The position numbers and the translations under genes were made by a program. The notes beneath the pieces are model-generated. The model saw only the letters and a list, made by a program, of their open reading frames with translations, was not told where the DNA came from and ran no database searches. A stretch of 64,000 nucleotides of DNA from Clostridiales bacterium (lineage in GTDB: Bacteria > Bacillota > Clostridia > Saccharofermentanales > Saccharofermentanaceae): contig JAFZLF010000050.1 of NCBI GenBank assembly GCA_017551625.1, forward strand, positions 62,001 to 126,000, written 5' to 3'. Below, one piece after another: positions 34,641-44,858 of the stretch. The stretch's first letter is position 1; every line of letters begins with the position of its first letter.

Positions 34641-37121
34641 ATGAAGTTCGGACATTTTGACGATTTAAACCGTGAATATGTAATCGAGACACCGAAGACC
34701 CCGTATCCGTGGATCAATTATCTTGGTTCTGAGGCGTTCTTCGGACTCATTTCCAATACTGCGGGCGGCTACAATTTCTATAAGGATGCGAGACTCCGCA
34801 GAATCACCAGATACCGCTACAACAATGTACCGATCGATATGGGCGGCCGCTATTTCTATATCAACGACAACGGTACGGTGTGGAATCCGGGATGGTCTCC
34901 GGTAAAGACCGAGCTCGATGCGTATGAGTGCCGTCACGGTATGGGCTATACGATCATCAAGGGCAAGAAGAATGATCTTTCTGCAGAAGTAACCTTCTTC
35001 GTACCGAACGGCTATGACGGAGAGGTACAGCAGGTCGTTCTCAAGAACGAGGGAAGCAGCCCGAAGACATTTAAGTTCTTCTCCTTTGCCGAGTGGTGCC
35101 TGTGGGATGCGCAGGACGACTGCACGAACTTCCAGAGAAACTTTTCTACGGGCCGTGTCGAGGTAGACGGTTCCGTTATCTACCATAAGACCGAGTACAG
35201 AGACAGACGTAATCACTACGCTTTCTATTCCGTAAACGATGCAATCGACGGTTACGATACAGACCGTGACGCATTCATCGGACTTTACAACGGATTTAAC
35301 AATCCGGAGGCCGTTCTCGCAGGAAAAGCGACGAACTCCTTCGCAGACGGCTGGTCCCCGATCGCTTCCCACTATAAGGAGATCACACTTGCTGCAGGCG
35401 AGAGCAAGACGCTCATCTTTATCCTCGGTTATGTCGAGATGCCTGTTGATCAGAAGTTCGAAGCGGATGGCAAGACCATCAACAAGGTAAAGGCCAAAGC
35501 CATGATCGAGAAGTTCGATACACCGGAAAAAGTTGCCACAGGTCTTGCTGATCTGAAGGCTTCCTGGGATAAGCTCCTCGGTATCCTGAACGTTACCACA
35601 CCGGACGACAAGGTCGACCGCATGGTCAACATCTGGAACCAGTATCAGTGTATGGTTACCTTTAATCTTTCCCGTTCCGCTTCCTACTTCGAGTCCGGTA
35701 TCGGCCGTGGCATGGGCTTCCGTGATTCCAACCAGGATATCCTCGGTTTCGTACATCAGATCCCGGATCGTGCGAAGGAGCGTATCATTGATATCGCTTC
35801 CACACAGTTCCCGGACGGCGGATGCTATCACCAGTACCAGCCGCTCACCAAGAAGGGTAACGCGGACATCGGCGGTGACTTCTCGGATGACCCGCTCTGG
35901 CTGATCCTTTCCGTTTCCGCTTATATCAAGGAGACCGGCGACTGGTCCATCCTTGACGAGATGGTTCCTTATGACAATGACATGAGCGTTGCCCAGACCA
36001 TGCTCGAGCACCTGAAGGTCTCCTTCTATCACATCGTAAACAACCTCGGTCCTCACGGTCTCCCGCTCGCAATGCGTGCAGACTGGAACGACTGCATCAA
36101 CCTCTCCTGCTACTCCGACACACCGGGTGAGTCTTTCCAGACCTACACGAACCCGAAGTTCAAGGCAGAGGGCGGTTACTCCAAGGTAGCGGAGTCCGTA
36201 ATGGTAGCCACACTCTTCACCTACACAGGCCCGAACTATGTGGCGATCCTCAAGCATCTCGGTAAGGACGATGAGGCAGCAGCTGCTCAGGCTGAGATCG
36301 ACAAGATGAAGAAGAACATCATGGAGTCCGCATGGGACGGTGACTGGTTCCTCCGTGCATATGATGCAAACGGCGAGAAGATGGGCTCTAAGGAATGCGA
36401 GGAAGGACAGATCTTCATCGAGCCGCAGGGCTTCGCGATCATGTCCGATGTAGGCAAGGATCAGGGCGCGGATAAGAAGACTCTGGCTGCAATCGACGAG
36501 AGACTCAATACCGAGTTTGGTCTTGTTCTGAATAATCCTTGCTTCAGTAAGTACTACATCCAGTACGGTGAGATTTCCACGTATCCGGGCGGATATAAGG
36601 AGAACGCCGGTATCTTTACTCACAACAACGCATGGATCATCTGCGCAGCGGCTTATGCCGGTGAAGGTGACCAGGCATTCAAGTACTACTCTGAGATCGC
36701 TCCGGCTTTCACAGAGGAGACATCTGACATCCATAAGACTGAACCGTATGTTTACGGTCAGATGATCGGCGGTAAGGATGCAGGTTCCGATATCGGAAGA
36801 ACAGGCAATCACTTCGGTCAGGGAAAGAACTCCTGGCTCACCGGTACCGCTGCATGGAACATGGTGGCTATCTCCCAGTACATCCTGGGTGTACAGCCTG
36901 ACTTCGACGGCCTTAAGATCGACCCGTCTATCCCGGCGGCATGGGATGGTTTTACCATCACCAGAAAGTACCGTGGCGCAGAATATGCAGTAACGATCAA
37001 GAACCCGGATCATGTATGTAAGGGTATCAAGAGCGTGACTGTTGACGGTCAGGCGATCGAAGGCAATATTCTTCCTGTTTTCGACGGCGGCGTACATAAC
37101 GTCGAAGTCGTGATGGGCTGA
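34641..37121 (+). CDS. cbp: Cellobiose phosphorylase (GH94)
   Basis: Phosphorolyses cellobiose to alpha-glucose-1-phosphate and glucose in the cytoplasm, saving ATP. The 826-residue protein matches the Acetivibrio/Thermoclostridium enzyme almost motif for motif: [91 protein letters not shown]. The predicted general acid is Asp481 in RADWNDC. Codon use is strongly biased, which suggests high expression. Ribosome site AAGGAGG. It pairs functionally with the cellodextrin phosphorylase downstream, but the 600-nt gap suggests separate transcripts. Confidence 0.95.
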   Translation: MKFGHFDDLNREYVIETPKTPYPWINYLGSEAFFGLISNTAGGYNFYKDARLRRITRYRYNNVPIDMGGRYFYINDNGTVWNPGWSPVKTELDAYECRHGMGYTIIKGKKNDLSAEVTFFVPNGYDGEVQQVVLKNEGSSPKTFKFFSFAEWCLWDAQDDCTNFQRNFSTGRVEVDGSVIYHKTEYRDRRNHYAFYSVNDAIDGYDTDRDAFIGLYNGFNNPEAVLAGKATNSFADGWSPIASHYKEITLAAGESKTLIFILGYVEMPVDQKFEADGKTINKVKAKAMIEKFDTPEKVATGLADLKASWDKLLGILNVTTPDDKVDRMVNIWNQYQCMVTFNLSRSASYFESGIGRGMGFRDSNQDILGFVHQIPDRAKERIIDIASTQFPDGGCYHQYQPLTKKGNADIGGDFSDDPLWLILSVSAYIKETGDWSILDEMVPYDNDMSVAQTMLEHLKVSFYHIVNNLGPHGLPLAMRADWNDCINLSCYSDTPGESFQTYTNPKFKAEGGYSKVAESVMVATLFTYTGPNYVAILKHLGKDDEAAAAQAEIDKMKKNIMESAWDGDWFLRAYDANGEKMGSKECEEGQIFIEPQGFAIMSDVGKDQGADKKTLAAIDERLNTEFGLVLNNPCFSKYYIQYGEISTYPGGYKENAGIFTHNNAWIICAAAYAGEGDQAFKYYSEIAPAFTEETSDIHKTEPYVYGQMIGGKDAGSDIGRTGNHFGQGKNSWLTGTAAWNMVAISQYILGVQPDFDGLKIDPSIPAAWDGFTITRKYRGAEYAVTIKNPDHVCKGIKSVTVDGQAIEGNILPVFDGGVHNVEVVMG

Positions 37122-37723
37122 TCGTATTCTTACTTTAGCGGCAAACGCGTTTCTTATGTGATGTGCGGGGAAGAGGACCTGCCTTTTTGAGGCAGTCCCG
37201 CCGTCACGGGGGCGCGACGCCATAGCCGGCAAGTATGGCCGGCATCACACATCGTGCGCTGCATGAAGGCTTTCTTCAGCATCGTGCGGTGGTATCGCAC
37301 ACAGGGATTATACCTGCGTCTGGCGATCAACCGTACTGATTTCGTAACAGAGGGCTAAATCCGACCGCCTGTTTGAGGAGACAGGAGAGGAAGTATTTGG
37401 TTTCCCGGTTACTGGGATTGGATTTCGGGAAAGAAGTGCGGTCCGGCTGCGATCCGTATTTGCAATCAGGCAAATACCTGCGCAGCGGAGGAGAAAAAGC
37501 CAGGTTATATGCTCCTGTGTCGGATCCTTCGTGTGCTTCGATTGTGGAAATGTTCGCGACATCTCATTTTGGGGAGAGCTTTTTCGTGAACCTGGATAGG
37601 GCGGGCAAGAATCTGCCGTAGCTATCCATTACACAATCGGGCAACGAAAGTGATACAATGTTTCTGTAATTATTTCGGCATTCATTTTCCCAATACGATA
37701 TTCTGTCAGGAGGTTCCCAAGCG
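37122..37723. other. 602-nt gap rich in hairpins, no convincing gene
   Basis: The first 200 nt hold consecutive stem-loops: GTGATG...CGTCAC with GCGGG/CCCGC (37158-37207), GCCGGC/GCCGGC (37225-37243), GAAG/CTTC (37265-37277), GTGCG/CGCAC (37284-37300) and CAGG/CCTG (37302-37315). ATCGTGCG is repeated at 37251 and 37281. This looks like a structured RNA or a cluster of palindromic repeats, and no known riboswitch is recognised. An 82-codon ORF (37373-37621) has no recognisable features and no good ribosome site. TACAAT near 37654 may be the -10 of the next gene. Confidence 0.4.
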
Positions 37724-40699
37724 ATGAAGAGCGAGAGAGCAAGATCAGTCATCAAACCGGCTGAGGTTTTACTTAAGGAAAAATTCGGCAAGTATGTGGA
37801 GGAAGGAAGCGTTAGTGCCCAGTATATCTCCACACTGGACGGAGGCATCGTTTTCGGTGTAGCAGGACTTTCTTTCCCGGCACCGGTATGCGCGACACTC
37901 CTGACCGACGAGAATATCTGCGGTTACATCGCCGCATCCGCCGGATTTAAGATGTCCGTGCTGGTCGCTAAAATCGATGGAACTCTTCGCATGTTCCTCG
38001 AAGCTGAAGGCGGCGTTACCGAAGTGACTGAAGAAAACGAAGGAAAGCAGTTCCTCTCGTGGGCAGCTCCGATCATCGAATTTGCCGGCGAATGGGGCGG
38101 TAAGCTCAACGACGGTGGCGAGCTCATCTGCGATCTCGCATCGCCGGCTCCGGGACCGCACTACTACACGAACCTTCTGATCGGCAACCGTATCGGATTT
38201 GACCATCCGCTTCAGAGCACACCGAAGAGTGCGATCGACCGTATCGGCGGCGGATGTTTCCGTTCCCACGCTGACACACAGGTCCTGGCGACACGCTGGG
38301 ACTACCTGCCGGAGCAGAACGGCTTCCCGGCGAACCGACAGTTCTATCTCGTAGAAAAAGGCAAGGTCATCTTCTATTCTGGTTCCGCGAAGCAGGATTC
38401 CGTAGAGAAGGCAATCTGCAAGCATTCCCAGAACAAGACCGTGATCGAGTATACCCTGAAGGACGGCCTCTTCGTACGTCGTACGATCTTCATCCTCCCG
38501 CAGGAAGAGGGACTCCCGGTGGCGACCGAGGCCCAGCTCATCGAGATCGAAAACAAGGGTGGAGCAGCGAGAAACCTCCGCATCGTCTATACCGGCATGT
38601 TCGGAACACAGGAAGTGCACGCGCTTCGTGAAGACGTTATCTTCAGTACCGTCGTTGCCCAGTCTGAAGTTTTCTATGGCGATAACGATGAGATCCGCGC
38701 GATCTCCTTTAACCCGAATCCGAAGTGGACGAAGGGCAATATCCGATACAATACCCTGATCGTTCACGAAGGCGATAAGGCGGTCTTCCCGGATCAGTTC
38801 TGCGCCCGCTATGCAGACTTCGTCGGCGCCGGCACACTGGAGAATCCGCAGTTTGCATCCGTTCTCAGTAACGCACACTCCCGTAAGGGCCCGGGATTCT
38901 TCGCCCTCTCTGCTCCGTTCACGGTAGCAGCAGGAAGCAAGGTGCAGATCGATAACTTCACCTGCCTGTCTTCGGACTGCGTCAACGAGAACTACAAAGA
39001 AGACATCACTATGAAGGAAGAACTCGATGCCCTGATCGCAAGATTCACGGATGCTTCCGCGCTTCCTTCCTGCCTTGAGAAGGTCGTTTCTTTCGCGAAG
39101 CGGTATTCCTCCTACATGCAGATCAAGCATGCGGATAAGGACTTCGAGGCCTATGTAAACAATAACCTGCCGTTCCAGGTATTTTATCAGACATTCGTCT
39201 CCCGCTCCCTCGATTGGACACAGAAGGGCTACCGTGAGATCGGATTCCGTGAGATCCAGGACATCTTCGCATCGATGTACTACTTCGCCGGCATGGGCGA
39301 GATCGAGTTCGTCAAGAAACTCCTCCGTGAGTGGATCTCGAACATCTATAAGGACGGCTATGCCAACCATAACTTCTACTGGAAGGGTAAGGAACCCGGC
39401 TGGTGGTCTGACGATGCCCTGTGGCTCCTGCAGGCACTGGACCGCTTCATCAGCCTTACCGGTGACTATGACTTCCTGAAGGAAGAACTCCCGATCGCAG
39501 GTGGAGAAGGTGAGAAGCGCTCGATCCTCGAGACCATCAAGGCTGTATTTACGTACTCCTATAAGATCTCCGTCGGCGGACACGGACTCCCGCTCATCGA
39601 CCGCGCGGACTGGAATGACTGTCTGCGTGTCGATCCGGACTGCGTAAACGGCCCGACGAAGATCGAAGCATATCAGGAGCAACTGGCCGCATCCGGCAAG
39701 AAGTACGGCGAAGTACCGTATGAGTCGGAGTACAGTGAGTCCGTCATGAACGGCTGCCTCCTAAAGGTCGCGGTAGATGCGGCGATCGGTATGTTCCGTC
39801 ACTGCGGTGACGAAGACTACGCCGGATATCTCGATGGTGTTTCTTCCGACCTGAAGACCCGCATCAACGAATACGCATGGAAGGGTGACTATTTTGCACG
39901 TGTACTCTTCAACCGCAAGGATAAGCCGAATCTTTCCTATCTCGGTGCCGGCGGTGACGGCCTCGTCGTAGAAGAAGGCAAGGATGGTACCTACTTCCTC
40001 AATTCCTTCAGCTGGGCGGTCCTCGCAGACTGTGCGTCTGAGGAGCAGATCAGTACGATGCTCGACAGCCTCGACAAGAACCTGAGAACACCTTACGGCT
40101 TCCGTCTCTGCACGGGTGTAGATTACCCGCAGATCGCGCCGAAGATCGACGTCGCACTCTACTATGCCGGTGACCGTGAGAACGGCGGTATCTTCAAGCA
40201 CGCGAACATGATGGCCGCCGCGGCGATGTTCAAGGCCGCAAAGGCAGTAAATGATATCGCGCTTGCCGAGAGACTCAGTAAGACCGCGTTCTGGATCATC
40301 GACTGCATCCTGCCGTACCGCACACTGAAGTCTCCGTTCACCGTCTGTGGTAATCCGAGGCTCTGCACTCAGTACAATAACTCTGATACGGGCGAGAACA
40401 TCGGACCGACGCTGTCCGGTACTTCCACGTGGCTCCTGCTTTGCCTCTTCACGAGCTTCGGCGTAGACTTCACGAGTGATGCCCTGATTGTCGAGCCGAT
40501 CCTCCGTGCAGAAGATACGGCTGAGGATATCCTCGTTTCCTCGGGAAAAGCACTGTATCACATCACGGTCAGTAAGCCGGAGGGCTTCAAGAGAACGAAG
40601 GATGGCGTCTCCATCACGGTAGACGGCGCTCCGATCGAGGGAGCCCGCGTCCCGATCTTTACAGATGGAGCGACCCACGAGGTAGCGGTCACGTTCTGA
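37724..40699 (+). CDS. cdp: Cellodextrin phosphorylase (GH94)
   Basis: Phosphorolyses cello-oligosaccharides of three or more glucoses to glucose-1-phosphate and a shorter chain. The 991-residue length and motifs match the clostridial cellodextrin phosphorylase: PAPGPHYYTNLLIGNR, CFRSHADTQVLATRWD, GFPANRQFYL, YTGMFGTQEVHA, KGPGFFALSAPFTV, SLDWTQKGYREIGFREIQDIFASMYYF. The predicted general acid is Asp629 in RADWNDC. Ribosome site AGGAGG. With cellobiose phosphorylase it completes intracellular cellodextrin use. It ends at a bidirectional terminator facing the minus-strand envelope genes. Confidence 0.94.
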   Translation: MKSERARSVIKPAEVLLKEKFGKYVEEGSVSAQYISTLDGGIVFGVAGLSFPAPVCATLLTDENICGYIAASAGFKMSVLVAKIDGTLRMFLEAEGGVTEVTEENEGKQFLSWAAPIIEFAGEWGGKLNDGGELICDLASPAPGPHYYTNLLIGNRIGFDHPLQSTPKSAIDRIGGGCFRSHADTQVLATRWDYLPEQNGFPANRQFYLVEKGKVIFYSGSAKQDSVEKAICKHSQNKTVIEYTLKDGLFVRRTIFILPQEEGLPVATEAQLIEIENKGGAARNLRIVYTGMFGTQEVHALREDVIFSTVVAQSEVFYGDNDEIRAISFNPNPKWTKGNIRYNTLIVHEGDKAVFPDQFCARYADFVGAGTLENPQFASVLSNAHSRKGPGFFALSAPFTVAAGSKVQIDNFTCLSSDCVNENYKEDITMKEELDALIARFTDASALPSCLEKVVSFAKRYSSYMQIKHADKDFEAYVNNNLPFQVFYQTFVSRSLDWTQKGYREIGFREIQDIFASMYYFAGMGEIEFVKKLLREWISNIYKDGYANHNFYWKGKEPGWWSDDALWLLQALDRFISLTGDYDFLKEELPIAGGEGEKRSILETIKAVFTYSYKISVGGHGLPLIDRADWNDCLRVDPDCVNGPTKIEAYQEQLAASGKKYGEVPYESEYSESVMNGCLLKVAVDAAIGMFRHCGDEDYAGYLDGVSSDLKTRINEYAWKGDYFARVLFNRKDKPNLSYLGAGGDGLVVEEGKDGTYFLNSFSWAVLADCASEEQISTMLDSLDKNLRTPYGFRLCTGVDYPQIAPKIDVALYYAGDRENGGIFKHANMMAAAAMFKAAKAVNDIALAERLSKTAFWIIDCILPYRTLKSPFTVCGNPRLCTQYNNSDTGENIGPTLSGTSTWLLLCLFTSFGVDFTSDALIVEPILRAEDTAEDILVSSGKALYHITVSKPEGFKRTKDGVSITVDGAPIEGARVPIFTDGATHEVAVTF

Positions 40700-40723
40700 T
40701 CACCGGTTTCGCGAAGTAAAGAG

Positions 40724-40781
40724 AATCCCCCGCAGCATACTACGGACAAGAAGTTCCGCAGGGTGGCAGCGGGGGATTTTT
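40724..40781. terminator. Bidirectional terminator between cdp and the envelope operon
   Basis: AATCCCCCGC (40724-40733) pairs with GCGGGGGATT (40769-40778), followed by TTT on the plus strand. The interior can form TGCGGAAC-type pairing. It serves two convergent units. Confidence 0.75.
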
Positions 40782-40785
40782 GTAC

Positions 40786-43569
40786 TTAATGGATCCCTTC
40801 GTCTTCCCAGTTCTCGGGATCGAAGATATTCTGATTCTTCAGACTGAACCAGATGCCCTTGGAGAAGGTGTTGCCGTTATTCGTCGTGATCGTCCAGTCG
40901 GGCGAGTACATGACGTGGAGTTTGTCTTCATACTTGGCATCACTAGTGATGGGATTACCTGTGGCCGGATTCACGGGATCTTCGATCAGATCCGCAAAGG
41001 CCAGTACAGGTGTGTCCGCATTGGTCATAAAAGTGTAGTCGGTAGAAAAGCCGGTGCTTCCGAAGTCCTTTACCATAAGAAGGGCGTTATAGGCCAGCAT
41101 GTCTTCACAACTTACGGCGACAAGATCCATATAGTCATGACCGAGCACCATCTCTTCCATATGCTCCAGGTAGTAGCCGTGATCGGATACGATGATGATC
41201 CTCGTGTTGTCATAGACGCCTTCCTCGCGTAAATAATCCAGCCACTTTCCGACTTCACGAAGAGCAGCCATATTGCTCTGGTAGTGCGCATATTGATAAT
41301 CCGTAGACATCGCGATGGTCTTCCCATCGGTGGTGAAACGGTCCTGATGAGCCGCATCGTACTCACGGTTATCGATATCCATGGCAGGTATATATTCGGG
41401 TTCCTTAAGCATGGCTACATTGTGCGTGGTGCAGTTATCCACCATAAGGAAGGTGTTCTCGGATCCGGAACTGATATCCGTCGTGTCGCGAAGAGCCTGA
41501 AGGAACGAATATGCATACATAAACTCGGCACTATACCCGGAAGCTTCGCTCGGACCAAAGAGATACTGTGTCTGATAGACGGAGTCCGTATTCCAGTTCG
41601 GGTCATGGTACCTCCCGCTGTCATAGAGCGCTTCCTGCGCTGGAAGCGGCATGATACGAGTAAAAGCATAGCAGAAGAAGTTGCGGGTCCATATGTGCTC
41701 CTGGCGCTCGTGATTCTGTATCGGATCCCAGTACTGCCCGTACTGCGTAAGGTAGGCATCGATGTCGGGGTGATCGTCATAGATCGAAAGATCCGGAGGA
41801 GAAGAATAGCCTGCGTACGGCGGGTCACAGACAGTGACATCGTATCCGGCCTCATCGAAGAGGACCGGCATGACACGGATAGCCTCATTATGTTTCTGCC
41901 CGATCGTCAGATCACTTCTGGCGTTTAAGTTCATCGGCTGGTATTCGTACCCGCCGAAGAGAGCCGGTGTGGCGATGTTCGTGGAACCACCGAAGGCAAG
42001 ACAGTTCGGATACCATGTAAAACCGTCGAACTGTGCCTCCAGAGAGGGATCTTCGTTAAAGAGATAAGGGATATAGCAGCTGATCGCCCGGTCGAGCATG
42101 AGCACGACTACATTCTTTCCATCCCGGCTTAAGGTGAAGGATGCTTTTCTACCGCTTTCTTTTTCCAGGATCCGCTTGACCGGAGGCATCGCCTTCGAGA
42201 TCTTGACGATGTTATAGATCCCGAGGAAAGAGGTGCCGCAGCAGAGGATCAGGAGTGCGAACGGAAGAATCGAAGCGCGCTTCTTCCACAGAAGAACGAT
42301 AAGACCAACCAGGAGGGGGAGGAAAAGGAGGTCCAGTAGCATCTCGAGATTCGGGAGGACCAGTCCTCCGGCTACGGAAAGCCCGGTGTCCAGATAGGTC
42401 AGATGCCGCCCGGAGAGATAATAATTCAGGATCGAACAGATCGCGATCGAGCACATCACGATCGAGAAGACGCGTCGTGCACGGAGAGAAGACAGATAGT
42501 AAAAAAGTCCGCACCAGATGACGAAGATGCCCAGTGATAGCGAGAAGGAGAGAATGACATAGTTGACGGGGGATCTGTACGAAGTGAAGATGACAAATTC
42601 GGATGGCGAAGAAGATACAACAGAAGAAGGAATAAGAAGACCGGTAAGGACGGCCAGGAAAAGACTCGAGAAGAAGAAGATCCGGCCAGAGAGTGGTTCT
42701 GAAGAGGGGGCTTCTTTATGGGGGACTTTGCTTTTCCCGATTCTGAAGTGAAGCGAACAAGACACGATGATCGGGATGAGAGAAAAGACCAGGAGAATCA
42801 GGAAATTCTTGCGGCTCCCATCAAAGATGAGCAGTGTGTAGACCAGCATGAAAGCACTCATGGCAATAAGGAGAAGACGAAGGATCGACTTTGGGTTTTC
42901 CGATGCCTTGACGATATTCTTGATGAGAGAAAAGACCTGATTCAGCGTCCAGTAGAAGACAAGTCCGGAGGGAGACCGGTAGAGAAGAACGAGGAAGACG
43001 AGTGAGATGGCATACATGCGGAGCTTGTCTTTCGTCGACAGATCCTTGGCATAGATCTTGCTCGAAAGAATGTTGATGAGTGTCATCAGGATCGGAAGGA
43101 GATTGATGGATAGACTGGCGACCGTAAGAAGACCGTCCGGACTTCCGAGATCCTTCAGAGGACCGAGGCTGGCTCCGTTTAGTGTCTCAAAATGCGACAG
43201 GAAGTGATAGACGGCGATGAAAAACGGGATCTCCAGCAGGACGGCAAAGGAACTTCTCAAGGCGGATAAAGGGGAGTAGTGATTCTGTCTGTAGTACGTC
43301 TGCAGGATCATGAAACGCTTGTCGCCCTTGAACGTCTTCTTCAGATGCGCGATCCCCGGCGCAAGTTTCGCCTCGATATCGTGCTGTTCCTTCTGGATAA
43401 GATCGGCTCGGTTATAGAAGGGGAGCAGGAGCAGATTGATCAGGAGACTCAGCGGCAGGATCGAAAGACCGGCGTTTCCTATGATCCCGTAAGCAAAACT
43501 GTAGATCGTCTCGAATATCAGTTCAAGAGGGGATATCAGTAACTGATACAATAACTGCGCAAAGGACAT
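40786..43569 (-). CDS. YidC/Oxa1-type insertase domain fused to a sulfatase-like (LtaS-type) domain
   Basis: A 927-residue fusion. Residues 1-225 read as a YidC/Oxa1 insertase (LISPLELIFETIYSF, LSLLINLLLLPFYNRAD, HIGYY-like NHYSPLSALRSSFAVLLEIPFFIAVYHFL, FYWTLNQVFSLIKN). Residues about 230-450 hold some eight more transmembrane helices. Residues about 480-900 form an alkaline-phosphatase-superfamily domain: VVVLMLDRA (metal Asp492), GGSTNIATPAL (candidate nucleophile Thr530 or neighbours), IIIVSDHGYY (Asp796, His797). Metal residues appear intact. LtaS-like enzymes transfer glycerol-phosphate or phosphoethanolamine outside the membrane. The gene follows a CDP-glycerol glycerophosphotransferase by 2 bp, suggesting surface phosphopolymer synthesis. 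Confidence 0.82.
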   Translation of the reverse strand: MSFAQLLYQLLISPLELIFETIYSFAYGIIGNAGLSILPLSLLINLLLLPFYNRADLIQKEQHDIEAKLAPGIAHLKKTFKGDKRFMILQTYYRQNHYSPLSALRSSFAVLLEIPFFIAVYHFLSHFETLNGASLGPLKDLGSPDGLLTVASLSINLLPILMTLINILSSKIYAKDLSTKDKLRMYAISLVFLVLLYRSPSGLVFYWTLNQVFSLIKNIVKASENPKSILRLLLIAMSAFMLVYTLLIFDGSRKNFLILLVFSLIPIIVSCSLHFRIGKSKVPHKEAPSSEPLSGRIFFFSSLFLAVLTGLLIPSSVVSSSPSEFVIFTSYRSPVNYVILSFSLSLGIFVIWCGLFYYLSSLRARRVFSIVMCSIAICSILNYYLSGRHLTYLDTGLSVAGGLVLPNLEMLLDLLFLPLLVGLIVLLWKKRASILPFALLILCCGTSFLGIYNIVKISKAMPPVKRILEKESGRKASFTLSRDGKNVVVLMLDRAISCYIPYLFNEDPSLEAQFDGFTWYPNCLAFGGSTNIATPALFGGYEYQPMNLNARSDLTIGQKHNEAIRVMPVLFDEAGYDVTVCDPPYAGYSSPPDLSIYDDHPDIDAYLTQYGQYWDPIQNHERQEHIWTRNFFCYAFTRIMPLPAQEALYDSGRYHDPNWNTDSVYQTQYLFGPSEASGYSAEFMYAYSFLQALRDTTDISSGSENTFLMVDNCTTHNVAMLKEPEYIPAMDIDNREYDAAHQDRFTTDGKTIAMSTDYQYAHYQSNMAALREVGKWLDYLREEGVYDNTRIIIVSDHGYYLEHMEEMVLGHDYMDLVAVSCEDMLAYNALLMVKDFGSTGFSTDYTFMTNADTPVLAFADLIEDPVNPATGNPITSDAKYEDKLHVMYSPDWTITTNNGNTFSKGIWFSLKNQNIFDPENWEDEGIH

Positions 43570-43571
43570 AA

Positions 43572-44828
43572 CTACTCTCCCGCCTGCTCCTCGGTTTTCT
43601 CCGATTCGGTCAGTTGCTGATACTTAGAAAGAAGATAATCGACGACCCTCTTCGATCCTTCTTCCGGATACAGCCAGACTTCCTTACAGATCCGTCTTCG
43701 GTTCTCGGCGTACTGCGTATCCTCGATGACGGAATCGATCAGGCTCTTGATATTCCTGACGTTATCCTCGGTGAGGATAGCGCCCATCTGCGGGATATAC
43801 TCGAGCTTCCATGTCGGTGTATCGAGCCACCACACGTCGTACTTAGATTTATCGAAGTCCTGCAGGGCACAGATGACCGGTTTATCGAAGAGAAAAGCAA
43901 ACTCATAGATGACTCCGGAGAAGTCGGAGATCATGAGATCGGATCTCGCGAGGACCGGGTAGTTGTCGGTGTCTCTGTTCCATTCGAGTCGGTCGCTGTT
44001 TGGAAATTCATTCATCAGTTTCTCGACCATCTCTTTTTCGGACTGGAAGGTCTGCGGGTGCGGACGGATGATGATGTGATACCCTGTGTCGAGAAGAGCG
44101 CGGATCGCCTCCTCGCCGAAACGGTTCAGGATCGAGTTCGAGCCCCAGGACGGCGCCAGAAGGATCGTCCTATCGTGGGGGGCGGCCGGAGGCATACTGC
44201 GCACTTTCTTCAGTTTCTCATCCATAAACGGGATGCCGACATAGGTCAGTTCTTTGGCCGGAAGATCACGGAGCTTCTCGAGTGCGCGGATATCCTCTTC
44301 CTGATGCTTGCAGTTAAGGAGGATCGCATCATAGTAGTCCATGCCGAATACTTCATACATCGGGAGACCGGCTTCCGGAGCATGCATGGTGTGCACATAG
44401 TACTTCACGTATTTCGATCGCTTCCACTGATAGACGTCGAGACCCGGTGTCGTAGACAGAAGGATCGTGGCATTTAGGAAATTCAGCTTGGCAAAAGCGC
44501 GGTTGCCTTCACCGATAAACTGCGCCTTGCAGTGCGGATACGGGTTCTCCAGAGCCGGATCATCTGAAGATGCGGTCATGTATACCACGTCAAAACCGCG
44601 ATTGTCCAGATCACGGACGATCGGCTCGAAAACCGGCCAATATCTCTTATCATCCGAGAAGATCACGAGCGGGATCTCACTTGCATCCATGGCCGTTTTC
44701 TTTCCACGGGAAATCAGGAAGCGGAGTTTCACGATGAGTCCCTTTAGGAAATAGATCAGAACTCCGAATAGTCCGATCACAATAGCAAAGAGCATGCTCC
44801 CCGTACCGGGGTCGATGTACAATCTCAT
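43572..44828 (-). CDS. CDP-glycerol glycerophosphotransferase family protein
   Basis: A 418-residue protein with one N-terminal membrane helix (about 8-30) and a TagB/TagF-type glycerophosphotransferase domain: VVYMTASSDDPA, VHTMHAPEAGLPMYEVFGMDYYD, TILLAPSWGSNSILNRFG, HIIIRPHPQ, ARSDLMISDFSGVIYEFAFLFDKPVI. It would add glycerol-phosphate from CDP-glycerol to a lipid-linked or glycan acceptor. It is shorter than polymerising TagF proteins, closer to a primase (TagB-like). It is translationally coupled to the YidC-sulfatase gene. No cytidylyltransferase (TagD) is in the window. Confidence 0.88.
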   Translation of the reverse strand: MRLYIDPGTGSMLFAIVIGLFGVLIYFLKGLIVKLRFLISRGKKTAMDASEIPLVIFSDDKRYWPVFEPIVRDLDNRGFDVVYMTASSDDPALENPYPHCKAQFIGEGNRAFAKLNFLNATILLSTTPGLDVYQWKRSKYVKYYVHTMHAPEAGLPMYEVFGMDYYDAILLNCKHQEEDIRALEKLRDLPAKELTYVGIPFMDEKLKKVRSMPPAAPHDRTILLAPSWGSNSILNRFGEEAIRALLDTGYHIIIRPHPQTFQSEKEMVEKLMNEFPNSDRLEWNRDTDNYPVLARSDLMISDFSGVIYEFAFLFDKPVICALQDFDKSKYDVWWLDTPTWKLEYIPQMGAILTEDNVRNIKSLIDSVIEDTQYAENRRRICKEVWLYPEEGSKRVVDYLLSKYQQLTESEKTEEQAGE

Positions 44829-44858
44829 TCTTTTCTCCTCATGCTTTAGTCGTACTGA

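Noticed and set aside
37373-37621. 82-codon ORF in the gap between the phosphorylases
   Set aside because: No ribosome site, no recognisable fold and equally long open frames on the other strand.
36061-40699. Long minus-strand ORFs opposite cbp and cdp (also opposite 18.7-21.1 kb)
   Set aside because: They are shadows caused by the strong codon bias of the plus-strand genes; the translations lack motifs and ribosome sites.
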